This document shows, piece after piece, positions 17,732 to 26,617 of a stretch of 64,000 nt of DNA. The translations under genes and the position numbers were made by a program. The notes under the pieces were generated by a model. It saw only the letters and a list, made by a program, of their open reading frames with translations. It was not told the DNA's origin and searched no databases. The stretch's first letter is position 1, and every line of letters begins with the position of its first letter. The DNA comes from Fimbriiglobus ruber. Its GTDB lineage: Bacteria > Planctomycetota > Planctomycetia > Gemmatales > Gemmataceae. Location: the NCBI RefSeq assembly GCF_002197845.1, contig NZ_NIDE01000001.1, positions 1,488,001-1,552,000 on the forward strand, in the 5' to 3' direction.

Positions 17732-18054
17732 CTGGGTGTCGCGGATGCGAACCTGCAAAGCCGTTCTGCTTGACCAGAAACAACAACACGGCTCAGGGTG
17801 ACCGCGTTTGTGGTCGTGTCGAGGAATGGGATAAAAACCTGGCGAACAAAAGTGTCGGCGAAATGAATTCAGGCGCCTTACCGCGGTCGGTGCAGGGAAA
17901 GTCCCCTACCCCGCCACCATCGGCGGAAACCACCAGTGAATGACCTGCTCTGACCTCAGGCAACTTCAAATTCCAGTTCACGCATGTCCGCCGGATTCGG
18001 ATACAGTAAATATTGAAGGCGCGCAGCCCTCTTTCCCGAACACCGATTCGATTC

Positions 18055-19890
18055 ATGAGCCACCTGACTTTCCACTTCGATGTCGTCGTCGTCGGCGCCG
18101 GGCATGCGGGTACGGAGGCCGCGATGGCCGCCGCCCGGCTCGGGCTGAAAACGTGCCTGCTGACCATGAACGCCGACGCCGTCGGCCAGATGAGTTGCAA
18201 CCCGGCGATCGGCGGCGTGGCCAAGGGGCAGATCGTCCGCGAAATCGACGCTCTCGGCGGCGTGATGGGCAAGTGTACGGACGCCAGCGGCATCATGTTC
18301 AAGATGCTGAACGCGTCCAAAGGCCCCGCCATGCACTCGCCCCGCGCGCAGGCCGACAAGAAGCTCTACCAGTTCACCATGAAGCGGTGGGTCGAGGACC
18401 AGGAAAACCTCACCCTCCGACAAGAACTCGTCGAAGGGCTCCTCCTCGAACCGCTCTCCGACTCGGCGACCGACGCTCAGAAGCGGGCGGTCGGAGTGGT
18501 GGCCCGCGGCGACACCCGGTACCTCGCGAAGGCCGTCATTCTGACGACCGGAACATTTCTCAAAGCGATCATGCACACCGGCGAGGCCAAGACCACCGGC
18601 GGCCGGGCCGGGGATAATTCGGCCGAGGGTATGAGCGACAGCCTGGCCGGGTGCGGTTTTGAACTCGCTCGCTTCAAGACGGGCACCCCCTGCCGGCTGA
18701 ACGGCCGGACCATCGATTTCAGCAAGCTCGCCGTCTCAGCCGGCGACGACCCGCCCCGTCCGTTTAGCTTCGCCACGGATAAGATCACCGTCCCCCAGAT
18801 GATCTGTCACCTGACGGAAACGAACCAACAAGTCCACGACCTGATCCGGGCGAACCTCGACCGCGCCCCCATGTATTCGGGCCAGATCCGTTCGAGCGGC
18901 CCGCGATACTGCCCGTCCATTGAAGACAAGGTGGTCCGGTTTGCCGAAAAGGACAGCCACCAGATCTTTCTCGAACCAGAAGGGCTCAATACCCGCGAAT
19001 ACTACTGCAACGGAATCAGCACCAGCCTGCCCAAAGATGTTCAGCAGGCGATGCTCAAACTCATCCCGGGCCTGGAAAACGCGGAAGTGATGCGGTGGGG
19101 CTACGCGGTCGAATACGACTACGCCCCGCCGACCCAACTTGACGCGACGCTCGAAACCAAGCGGGTCGCCGGCCTCTACTTCGCGGGCCAGATCAACGGA
19201 ACCACGGGATACGAGGAGGCGGCCGCCCAGGGGCTCATGGCCGGCCTGAACGCCGCACTCAAACTCAAGGGCGAGCCACCACTCGTCCTCGACCGCGGGC
19301 AGGCGTACATCGGCGTACTGATCGACGACCTCGTTACTAAGGGGGTCGACGAGCCGTACAGAATGTTTACGTCCCGTGCCGAATATCGCCTGGTCTTAAG
19401 GCACGACAACGCGGACCGCCGGCTCATGCCGCTCGGTCATCGAATTGGCTCGGTCGACGCGGCCGCGTGGGACCGGTTGCAGGAGAAAGAGCGGGGAATC
19501 GCGGAACTTCAGGCGTATTTGCGCTCTACGAAAACCGAGGGGGATAACCTCGGCACCTGGCTTCGGCGGACCGGCACGGAGTGGGCCGACCTCTGTTCGA
19601 AGCACCCGCCACTCTCGGCCTGGGACAACCGGCCGGACGTGATCGAACAGGTGGTCCTTGAAGCCAAGTACAGCGGGTACATCGACCGGCAGGCCGGGGA
19701 GGTCGAGCGGTTCCGACGGATGGAGAACCGGCGAATCCCCGCACAGTTCGATTTCGCCGCGGTCCCCCAACTACGGCAAGAAGCCAAAGACAAACTGACG
19801 CGGGTACGGCCGACTAGCCTGGGGCAGGCGAGTCGGGTGAGTGGCATCACCCCGGCTGACCTGGCAGTGCTGTTGTTTTATTTGGAATGA
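18055..19890 (+). CDS. mnmG: tRNA uridine-5-carboxymethylaminomethyl(34) synthesis enzyme MnmG
   Basis: A 611-residue FAD enzyme that, with MnmE, installs the cmnm5 group on U34 of several tRNAs. The FAD-binding motif is [20 protein letters not shown] at the N-terminus. GidA signatures follow: [31 protein letters not shown] and [16 protein letters not shown], and a C-terminal helical domain for MnmE/tRNA binding. The ATG at 18055 gives the standard N-terminus; a TTG at 18013 would add 14 residues. mnmE and rsmG are not adjacent. Confidence 0.98.
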   Translation: MSHLTFHFDVVVVGAGHAGTEAAMAAARLGLKTCLLTMNADAVGQMSCNPAIGGVAKGQIVREIDALGGVMGKCTDASGIMFKMLNASKGPAMHSPRAQADKKLYQFTMKRWVEDQENLTLRQELVEGLLLEPLSDSATDAQKRAVGVVARGDTRYLAKAVILTTGTFLKAIMHTGEAKTTGGRAGDNSAEGMSDSLAGCGFELARFKTGTPCRLNGRTIDFSKLAVSAGDDPPRPFSFATDKITVPQMICHLTETNQQVHDLIRANLDRAPMYSGQIRSSGPRYCPSIEDKVVRFAEKDSHQIFLEPEGLNTREYYCNGISTSLPKDVQQAMLKLIPGLENAEVMRWGYAVEYDYAPPTQLDATLETKRVAGLYFAGQINGTTGYEEAAAQGLMAGLNAALKLKGEPPLVLDRGQAYIGVLIDDLVTKGVDEPYRMFTSRAEYRLVLRHDNADRRLMPLGHRIGSVDAAAWDRLQEKERGIAELQAYLRSTKTEGDNLGTWLRRTGTEWADLCSKHPPLSAWDNRPDVIEQVVLEAKYSGYIDRQAGEVERFRRMENRRIPAQFDFAAVPQLRQEAKDKLTRVRPTSLGQASRVSGITPADLAVLLFYLE

Positions 19891-20158
19891 GTGGTTATAC
19901 GCGTCCCGCCCGACCCGGAATCTCGGGGCGCTGACCCTTCTGGGGGATTCGGCGTCCCCGCTGGGACCGGGTCGGACCCGAACCGACGGATCGCTCGTCG
20001 TGAGCACTCCGGGGTAAAGATGTGGTCTGGTGAATTTCGAGAAGGTGGGGTAAATTGCCGGCCTGGATGGCATACGGGGTCTACGAAAGGGATTCCGTAT
20101 GTGTGAGGAAAAGTGTTTCCTGGGAACAAGTTAAGCCACGAAGAGTGTGGTGGATCGC

Positions 20159-20186
20159 GTTGACAGGAGACAAGTGCGGGTTATAA
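20159..20186 (+). promoter_or_regulatory. Perfect consensus sigma-70-type promoter
   Basis: TTGACA (20159-20164) and TATAAT (20181-20186) are separated by 16 bases. Both hexamers match the consensus exactly, which is unusual in this GC-rich sequence. It points toward the response-regulator gene, whose start is about 240 bases downstream, implying a long 5' leader. The rest of 19891-20158 shows no gene. Confidence 0.75.
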
Positions 20187-20283
20187 TCCTCACGTGGTTT
20201 GATTAACGAGTTTCGCCATCTTGCTTCGCTTCTTCAAACCCCAGGCACGGACCATCTAACCATCTTCCCCATTCCCGCGCCGC

Positions 20284-20413
20284 CGCGGCGACTCCGTGTG
20301 TCGCCGCGCGAGGCTGGGAGCGTGGTTGCGATTCTTCCAAGGATGGGTCCCGGTCCGGTCCCGACACTGGTGTCGGGCGCGGGCCTCCTTCATGCGAGCC
20401 GGCTGGAGCCGGC
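20284..20413 (+). promoter_or_regulatory. Structured 5' leader of the two-component operon
   Basis: Three GC-rich hairpins lie between the promoter and the start at 20429: GCGGCGA/TCGCCGC (20285-20307), CCCGACA/TGTCGGG with a four-base loop (20360-20377) and GCCGGC/GCCGGC with loop TGGA (20398-20413). The last ends 15 bases before the start codon, close enough to hinder ribosome binding. No known riboswitch was recognised. Confidence 0.45.
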
Positions 20414-20428
20414 AGGGTGGATGAGCGT

Positions 20429-21010
20429 ATGAAGACTGTGTTCACGACCGGCGAAGCCGCCAAAGTCTGCAAGGTCAGCCAACAGACCATTATCCGTTGT
20501 TTCGACAACGGGCAGCTGAAGGGGTTTCGGGTGCCGGGCTCCAAGTTCCGCCGCATCCCGCGGGAGGCGTTGTACCGATTCATGCGGGACAACGGCATCC
20601 CGACCGACGCCCTGGAAAGCGGGAAGCGGAAGGTGTTGTTGGTGGACGACGACATCGACCTCGTCGAGTTGATCCACAAAGTCCTCGAAGAGGACGGCCG
20701 GTTCGAGGTCCGCATCGCGGCCAACGGGTTCGACGCCGGGATGATGGTCAAGGAATACCGCCCGGAACTGATCATCCTGGACGTCATGCTCCCGGACATC
20801 AACGGCAAGGAAGTCTGCCACCGGGTCCGCTCGGACGCGAGTTTGGAAGAAGTTCGGATCATCTGCATGAGCGGGATGGTCGAAGAAGACAAGATTCAAG
20901 AACTGCGGTTGGCCGGCGCCGACGACTTCCTGCGGAAGCCGTTCGACCTCGACGTTCTCATCGAAATGATGTGCCACCAACTTGAGATGGAATCGGCGGC
21001 GGCCGCGTAA
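20429..21010 (+). CDS. Response regulator with N-terminal excisionase-type HTH
   Basis: A 193-residue protein with reversed domain order. Residues 1-55 form a MerR/AlpA-like helix-turn-helix (FTTGEAAKVCKVSQQTIIRC, then GSKFRRIPREALYRFM). Residues 67-190 are a receiver domain with acidic pocket VDDD (72-75), phosphoacceptor Asp118 in LIILDVMLP and the conserved Lys in RKPFD. Phosphorylation presumably alters DNA binding by the N-terminal domain. The ATG at 20429 was chosen over a GTG four codons upstream. The histidine kinase gene follows after 81 bases, so this is a two-component pair. Confidence 0.9.
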   Translation: MKTVFTTGEAAKVCKVSQQTIIRCFDNGQLKGFRVPGSKFRRIPREALYRFMRDNGIPTDALESGKRKVLLVDDDIDLVELIHKVLEEDGRFEVRIAANGFDAGMMVKEYRPELIILDVMLPDINGKEVCHRVRSDASLEEVRIICMSGMVEEDKIQELRLAGADDFLRKPFDLDVLIEMMCHQLEMESAAAA

Positions 21011-21091
21011 CGACGCAGACTCCCGCCAAACCACCGGGCGTTCGGCCCGGTGGCGGCGGGGTGGATTCACGCGGCGGAAGGAGTGTGAGCG

Positions 21092-22770
21092 GTGAACGGG
21101 GTTCCGGTGGGCCAGCGAGCGATCGAGTTATCGTGGCTGTGCCCGGCGACCGAGGCCCTTGTAGCCCTCACGTCGGACCCGCCCGACCCAGACGTTCTCG
21201 CGGCCGACCCGGCCGCGGTCGCCCACGTTCTCAGATTTTCCCGCCCGACCCCCGACCCGTTCGGGGGCGTCTTTATACCGTCCGTATTAGGCCAGGGTGC
21301 GCTCTGCACCGCCGCGGCCTCACTCTCGAAAACGAAATCTTCGACCCGCCCGTCCGGGCCACCGATCGACCGGCGACCGAACCGGTGCGCGAGACCATCG
21401 CTCTCGCGGCGCGGGTGGCCGGGGAACTGGCGGCGGTCATCGGACTCTGCCACCCCGACGCGGCCGCCGCCGTGACCCGGCTCGCCGGGCTCGGTTGGGA
21501 AGCCGTCGCCGCGATCAGCCCCCGCGCGGTCCGCGAGTGTCTGGCCGACCCGGTTTACGCAACCGACCCAGTCGCCGTCCAACAGCGCTATTGGGGAACG
21601 ACGGCCGCGGTCGTCGCGAGACGGCTCAGTGCCCGTTGGCGGCTGCCGGCGTGGGTCACGGGTACGATCGGATTTCTCCGCCTCCCGTCGGAAGACGCTG
21701 CCCGGGTAGGCGCTCCGGACGGCCTGTTTCGCGTCGTGCGTGCCGCTGTAGCAGCAGCAGAACTTCGGACCGGCAAACACGCCCTGACCGACCCTCGAAG
21801 CGGCTTCGAGCGTGACGCCGTCTACGCCCGGGCGGGGGAAATTGCCGACCGCCTCTCGGTCGTGGCCGACGTGGTGGCGGCACCGACCGCGCCGCAAACG
21901 CTTCCGCCCGCTCCCCGTTGGGCCTTGATCCGCTTGCTCCGGGCGAGCGCCCAGGCGCGACGGGCGACGGGGTCGGTGTGGCTCGCCGAGGCCGAGGGCC
22001 GAATCGATCACCTGACGGCCGCACTCGCCGATCTACGATCCGAGTTCGACACGGAATTGCGCGACGCGAAACTGGCGAGCGTGGCCGAATTCGCGGCCGG
22101 TGCGAGCCACGAAATCAACAACCCGCTGGCGGTCATCTCCGGGCACGCCCAGATGCTCCTCCACCGCGAGACGGATTCCGACCGGCGGCACCAATTAGCC
22201 GCCATCGTGCGGCAGACCAAGCGCGTCCACGAACTTCTGCAGGGCACGCTCCAGTTCGCCCGCCCGCCGCGACCTCGCACTGCGACCGTGAGCCTGCCCG
22301 AGTGGTTGGCGGACGCGGTGGCCGCCCACCGACCGGACGCGGAAGCCAAGGGCGTGAGTCTGGAACTCGTTGGAACGCCCGGGCCGGTCGACTTCCTCCG
22401 GTTCGACCCGAGTCAGCTCCGGACAGCGCTGGCCCAACTCGTCCGCAACGCCCTTGAAGCCGTATCCCAAGGGGGATGGGTTCGGGTGACTGCGTCGTCG
22501 CGTCGAGACGGGGCATTCGTCAGCGTCGAAGACAGCGGCCCGGGGCCGGCTGCCGACCACCTGGAACACTTGTTCGACCCGTTTTTCTCCGGCCGGTCCG
22601 CGGGTCGCGGACGCGGACTCGGGCTACCGATCGCCTGGCGTCTCGCCCAAATCAACGGCGGGGACGTACGGTATGAGCCGCTTCCCGGAACTCCGGCCCG
22701 GTTTATTCTCGTGCTGCCCCGAGTGGTCGAAGACGAGCCACTGCCCTTCCCCGACCGTTTGTCGGCGTAA
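21092..22770 (+). CDS. Sensor histidine kinase (apparent -1 frameshift near 21317)
   Basis: The C-terminal two-thirds is a soluble histidine kinase: H-box AGASHEINNPLAVISGHAQM, N-box QLVRNALEAV, G1 VEDSGPGP, F-box LFDPFFSG and G2 GRGRGLGLPIAW. The N-terminal region is Ala/Leu-rich helical and has no membrane segment, suggesting a cytoplasmic sensor. A good start is the GTG at 21092 (GGAAGGAG eight to nine bases upstream), but that frame ends at 21475. The sensible protein changes frame at about 21317-21320, in a GCGGCC stretch, and continues with TLENEIFDPPVRA. One missing base explains it. Reading the kinase frame upstream instead gives an Arg/Gly-rich, implausible N-terminus. It pairs with the upstream response regulator. 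Confidence 0.82.
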
Positions 22771-22810
22771 AACGTTCGTTTTTGCCCACCCGCCCACGAT
22801 CTTTAGGAGT

Positions 22811-22884
22811 AGTTAAAAATTAAAAGTTAAAAAAGAATCAAGTCCGATGTGTGGACTTCGTTTTTTAACTTTTAATTTTTAACT
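22811..22884. repeat. Perfect 24-bp AT-rich inverted repeat
   Basis: Arms 22811-22834 and 22861-22884 are exact complements of A/T-rich sequence, with an inner AAGTCC/GGACTT stem. It lies between the histidine kinase and comF genes; the A/T arms could give bidirectional termination. It differs sharply in composition from its surroundings. Confidence 0.85.
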
Positions 22885-23643
22885 TTGGTTCGGGTGTCGA
22901 TACCTCCGGTCCCGAATTCGTTCCGAACCCTGTTCTCCGGCCTCCTTGATCTGGTCTGGCCGCGGTCGTGCTATTTGTGCGACCAACGAATCGATACGGC
23001 GACCCGCAGCGGCTGCGTTTGTTCGACTTGCCGAGGCGAGTTGACCAGCGATTCGGCGGCGACCTGCCCGCGGTGCGCGGAAACCGTGGGGCCGCATACC
23101 GATACCACTGCCGGTTGCATGAACTGCCGCTCAAGGCGGTTCTCGTTCGCCGGCGCCGTCCGACTCGGGGCTTACCAAGGGAAGTTGCGGGACGCGGTGT
23201 TACTCGCTAAACACGAGGGCGGCGAACCGCTCGCCGAGGAACTCGGTGCCCTGCTGGGGACCACCCGCACCGCCCCCCTCAACGCGGTCGCTGCCGAAGC
23301 CGTGGTGCCCGTCCCGTTGCACTGGCAACGGCGGTGGGCACGTGGGTACAACCAGTCGGAGGCTGTCGCCCGCGGGTTGGCCCATGTCCTGGGGCTGCCC
23401 TGCCGACCACGGTGGCTGATTCGAACGCGGCCGACGGCGCAGCAACGGCTCGTTTCTGCGGCCGCCCGGTGGGAAAACGTCCGCGGGGCGTTCCGGACCG
23501 GATTCGGAGTCCGGGTGCGCGGCGTGCGGATTCTGCTGGTCGACGACGTGCTAACGACTGGGGCGACGGTGGATGCCGCCGCAGCCGCGTTAATGAGTGC
23601 CGGGGCCGCGCAAGTGAGTGTGGCCGTCATCGCTCACAGGTAA
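22885..23643 (+). CDS. comF: ComF family phosphoribosyltransferase-like protein
   Basis: A 252-residue ComF protein. The N-terminus is a four-site zinc ribbon (CYLC, CSTC, CPRC, CMNC) within the first 90 residues. A type I phosphoribosyltransferase domain follows, with the PRPP loop VRILLVDDVLTTGATVD near residue 220 and the ComF-typical WARGYNQSEAVARGLA. ComFC proteins are needed for DNA uptake in competent bacteria, but many carriers are not known to be competent. The start is uncertain: TTG 22885 or GTG 22894, both directly after the inverted repeat. No other competence gene is in the window. Confidence 0.9.
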   Translation: MVRVSIPPVPNSFRTLFSGLLDLVWPRSCYLCDQRIDTATRSGCVCSTCRGELTSDSAATCPRCAETVGPHTDTTAGCMNCRSRRFSFAGAVRLGAYQGKLRDAVLLAKHEGGEPLAEELGALLGTTRTAPLNAVAAEAVVPVPLHWQRRWARGYNQSEAVARGLAHVLGLPCRPRWLIRTRPTAQQRLVSAAARWENVRGAFRTGFGVRVRGVRILLVDDVLTTGATVDAAAAALMSAGAAQVSVAVIAHR

Positions 23644-23859
23644 CTTCAGGAAAGGAAACCAAAGCCGGTCGTCTCGGGTCTATTGGGCTGTCCGACGAGT
23701 CGGGCAGAATAGAACGAAAATGCCGGCACGAAGATTCTCGGGAACTGGCACGGGCGCACCAATTGCTAGTGTATTCCGGCCAGCCTAACTGTTATTCTCA
23801 GGATTGCGCAGCACCGGGCGGGCGCGAGAGACCGCCGGGGGCGCGAGGGAGTGGGTAAG

Positions 23860-24852
23860 ATGCACCGTGTTCTACTCGCCGGTTTGGTCGTGTTCGCGTC
23901 GGTCGGGGGTGCCCGGGCCGGCGCGGAACAGTATTTCTCCGAGACGTCCAAAGATTTCGGGACTACCCCGCGTGGGCCGATCCTGATCCACTACTTCACC
24001 GTCAAAAACACGTCTCAGCAGACGCTGAACCTGGGCCCGGCCCGCGTTTCGTGCGGCTGTGTTACGCCTACGGTCATGAAGAGTCAGCTCGCCCCGGGTG
24101 AAACGACCGCCGTCGTCGCGCACATGGACTCGCGGCGAATTCCCCAGGCGAACGTCCTCAAGACGGTGATCGTTTACGTTCCCGTTCAGAACAGCGGGAC
24201 CGGGATTTTCGAGGAAGTCCAACTCCGCGTCTCGGCGATCGCCCGGGACGACCTCGTGATGTCCCCGGAAACGTTCGCGTTCGGAACGGTTCGCAAGGGT
24301 CAAGGCGGCAAGTCGACGACCAAGATTACGTTTTACAGCGACCCGAACTGGAAAATCAGCGATGTCATGAGTACCGGCGTCTACGTGAAAGCCGAAGCCA
24401 AGCCGGTCGCTCACCAGGGAAGCGAAGCGGTGTACGAAATCACCGCCACGCTCGACCCGAAGTGCCCGGTCGGGAACTGGACCGCGGACATCTGGCTGAA
24501 ATCGACCGCCCCGGGCATCGAGCGGCTGCGAATTCCGGTGACCGTCAACGTGGTCGCCCCGATCGTCGCCAACCCGGAAGCCGTCAAGTTCGGCGACGTG
24601 AAGGTCGGTGAAACGGCCGACCAGAAGGTGATCCTCCAGGGCAACCAGGCCTTCAAGATTCTCAAAATCAAGGGAGCCAAGGACGACCTGGAAGTGAAGG
24701 CCGTCGGCGAAGGATCGCGGCCGGTTCACATCCTGAAACTCGCTCTCAAGGCCAGCGAATCGGGCGACGTGACCGAGTCCATCGAAGTCGAAACCGACCA
24801 CCCCGATCAACCGACCGTCGTCATCCCGGTGACCGCGAAAGCCGCGAAATAA
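23860..24852 (+). CDS. Exported DUF1573 protein
   Basis: A 330-residue secreted protein: signal peptide HRVLLAGLVVFASVGGARA, then two or three Ig-like/ASPM-SPD-2-Hydin-type beta domains of the DUF1573 class (KDFGTTPRGPILIHYFTVKN, SCGCVTP near residue 60, and later AVKFGDVKVGETADQKVIL). The Cys-Gly-Cys motif is typical and may bind metal or form a disulfide. The exact role is unknown; many planctomycetes carry several. The ATG at 23860 is used; a GTG three codons upstream is also open. Confidence 0.9.
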   Translation: MHRVLLAGLVVFASVGGARAGAEQYFSETSKDFGTTPRGPILIHYFTVKNTSQQTLNLGPARVSCGCVTPTVMKSQLAPGETTAVVAHMDSRRIPQANVLKTVIVYVPVQNSGTGIFEEVQLRVSAIARDDLVMSPETFAFGTVRKGQGGKSTTKITFYSDPNWKISDVMSTGVYVKAEAKPVAHQGSEAVYEITATLDPKCPVGNWTADIWLKSTAPGIERLRIPVTVNVVAPIVANPEAVKFGDVKVGETADQKVILQGNQAFKILKIKGAKDDLEVKAVGEGSRPVHILKLALKASESGDVTESIEVETDHPDQPTVVIPVTAKAAK

Positions 24853-24861
24853 GCAGCATTC

Positions 24862-24970
24862 TTTTGGCCGCGGATGAGCGCAGACGAACGCGGATCGGAA
24901 GAAGAGATCAGATTTTCTGACTCCTCTCTTCTTCCGATCCGCGTTCGTCTGCGCTCATCCGCGGCCAAAA
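24862..24970. repeat. Perfect 46-bp inverted repeat
   Basis: Arms 24862-24907 and 24925-24970 are exact complements over 46 bases with a 17-base loop. It starts nine bases after the DUF1573 stop and would make a very stable hairpin at the end of that transcript. Core of the arm: CGCGGATGAGCGCAGACGAA. Confidence 0.95.
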
Positions 24971-24972
24971 AC

Positions 24973-25330
24973 GTTTTCCCAACTTATCCATTCTCGTTGA
25001 CCGGATCAGGCGCTCGGCGCGGGTCTCCGACCCCGCCGTTCGGCCCGACCGAAGGTCTCCCGTACCCCCCGGCACGCGTGCTCATCCGGTCGGTGTCTCG
25101 TGCGGCAGTGTCGGGATCGGCGAGCGGACGTCCCTTCTCGTGCGGCTCGAAGATGCTGTGTCGATCCGTGTAAACCGCCAGCGGTCGGCCGTATTTCCGC
25201 AGGCCGAACGGCGGGGTCGGAGACCCGCGCCGAGCGCGATCAGAATTTCTCCCTTCATCTGGTCCGCGTTCTTCTGCGTTCATCTGCGGCGAGAAAAGTT
25301 TTCCCAACTTATCCATTCTCGTTGACCGGA
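24973..25330. repeat. 33-bp direct repeats flanking a dispersed repeat
   Basis: A 33-base sequence beginning GTTTTCCCAACTTATCCATT occurs at 24973-25005 and again at 25298-25330. Before each copy lies a related stretch (GCGTTCGTCTGCGCTCATCC-like, more diverged before the second), so a segment was probably duplicated. Between the copies sits the inverted-repeat element at 25011-25236. No gene is seen in 24853-25457. Confidence 0.85.
25011..25236. repeat. Dispersed GC-rich repeat, copy lacking terminal repeats
   Basis: Exact 35-base inverted arms (25011-25045 and 25202-25236) share the core CGCTCGGCGCGGGTCTCCGA with the elements at 10509 and 39660. The interior is unrelated to those copies and the CTCATGAG termini are absent. 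Confidence 0.8.
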
Positions 25331-25457
25331 ACACTTCCCGCAGTCTCGTGGTGTATGCGGCCTGATAATTTAGACCGCTTGTAGCAGTTCGCAGGATTCT
25401 GCCGATCCCAACTGTCAGAACAGTTCTCGGGGTTCTGACAACTGGGCGAGGCGGGCC

Positions 25458-26264
25458 ATGACTGCGAAACTTTGGGTGGCCGGGTTAGCCGCGGGTCTTT
25501 TGGTCGGCGGGGTGGGTTGCGTCAGTTGCAACAACAAAGGGTTTTCCGAATCGCTGCACCCGACCGCGACCTGCGAGTACCCGCCGTACGTCCGCCAAAA
25601 AGTCTACCTGTTCATGATGAACGGCCTGGACGTCCTCGAATTCGCCGGGATGCTCGACCTCCGCGACAAACTCAGCAAGACCGGCTACCCCAAGGTCTAC
25701 TACGCCCAGCGCGAAGACAAGGAATGGTATTACCGCGAGTTGCGCCGCGTGGTTCGCGACGACCCGTCCGCGCGGGTGCTGCTCCTCGGATACGGAGCCT
25801 GCACCGACCGAGTTCTGGCTCTCGCCCGGGATTCTATCCGCGACCAGCTGCCGCTCGACGGTGTGATTTTCATCGACCCGGTCGGTGTCGACTGTGACTT
25901 ACAAACGACACTCCCGACGCACACGATGATCATCCGGTCACCCCTCTGGGTGGGGGGAACTGGCTTGTCCGGGACCGAGAACATTACAGTCTCGCACACT
26001 CATCACTACTCGGTCCCGAACCACCCGTCCACGGTCGAGTTTATCCACCGGTTGATGTCGGAATCCGCCTCGCGGGTCCGCATCGAATCGACCGACAACA
26101 TCCCCCGGTTGCCGCTGTACGACAAACCGCTCCCGACGCCGCGACCGATCGACCCGGCCACACTGCTGCCCCCGCCGCCCGAGTGGACTTTCCTGAAGCC
26201 GCCGTGCCGATACCCGTCGATGGTGATCGAGCCGATCGTGATCCCGATCGCCACGCCGCAATAA
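25458..26264 (+). CDS. Lipoprotein of unknown function, alpha/beta-hydrolase-like
   Basis: A 268-residue protein with a lipoprotein signal (GLLVGGVGC, Cys21). The core has a Rossmann/hydrolase-like rhythm: VYLFMMNGLDVLEFAGML, then ARVLLLGYGAC where a nucleophile elbow would be, though the Ser is replaced (GYGAC), and DGVIFIDPVGVDC. A His-rich segment THTMIIR and SHTHHYSVPNH occurs at 155-185. The C-terminal 60 residues are Pro-rich. It may be a non-catalytic hydrolase relative; no named family was recognised. Confidence 0.7.
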   Translation: MTAKLWVAGLAAGLLVGGVGCVSCNNKGFSESLHPTATCEYPPYVRQKVYLFMMNGLDVLEFAGMLDLRDKLSKTGYPKVYYAQREDKEWYYRELRRVVRDDPSARVLLLGYGACTDRVLALARDSIRDQLPLDGVIFIDPVGVDCDLQTTLPTHTMIIRSPLWVGGTGLSGTENITVSHTHHYSVPNHPSTVEFIHRLMSESASRVRIESTDNIPRLPLYDKPLPTPRPIDPATLLPPPPEWTFLKPPCRYPSMVIEPIVIPIATPQ

Positions 26265-26429
26265 GCGACAGACGCGATCGACGGGGGGATACAGTCGTTT
26301 CCCCCGCTGTCGACCGCCATACGCGACCCAAGATGACAGTCAGAAAATACGGCCCGGACGAATGCTCAAATGAAATGTGCAAAAAATGAAAACCGTGATT
26401 GCTTTCCATTTTCCGCGGGCGTAGTGTTG

Positions 26430-26532
26430 AGTGAAGACGGTTCACACCGTCTCACTATGAGGCCGAGAGTGTACGAAAGCTGAACTGTTGGGCGACAGTT
26501 TCCAGCCAAGTCGCTCTCGGCCTCACCTTTTT
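26430..26532 (+). ncRNA. Candidate structured RNA or leader: two stacked hairpins plus U-tract
   Basis: Hairpin 1 (26430-26456): AGTG and AGACGGT pair with ACCGTCT and CACT around loop TCAC, with one bulged A. Directly after it, hairpin 2 has a 12-bp perfect outer stem (26458-26469 with 26514-26525, extendable by a wobble), an inner GCTG/CAGC helix and an AACTGT/ACAGTT helix. A TTTTT run (26528-26532) follows, as in an intrinsic terminator. The next start (truD) is 86 bases further on. Hairpin 2 could simply terminate the upstream lipoprotein transcript; the extra folded parts argue for more. No known RNA family was recognised. The rest of 26265-26617 holds no gene. Confidence 0.45.
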
Positions 26533-26617
26533 CGGCCGCGTTTTTCCCCTCGCATAGCATCTCGCTTTTCCGGCAGACCGTCTCGACATCTCCGTGCCAT
26601 GCCGGTTGAATGAGCCC

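Noticed and set aside
21061-21300. Start of the histidine kinase frame upstream of the proposed shift
   Set aside because: The residues are Arg/Gly-rich and unlike kinase N-termini, whereas the other frame from 21092 has a ribosome site and ordinary composition.
26458-26525. Small SRP RNA or tmRNA at the candidate structured RNA
   Set aside because: The conserved SRP loop motif and the tmRNA tRNA-like end and tag frame are absent.
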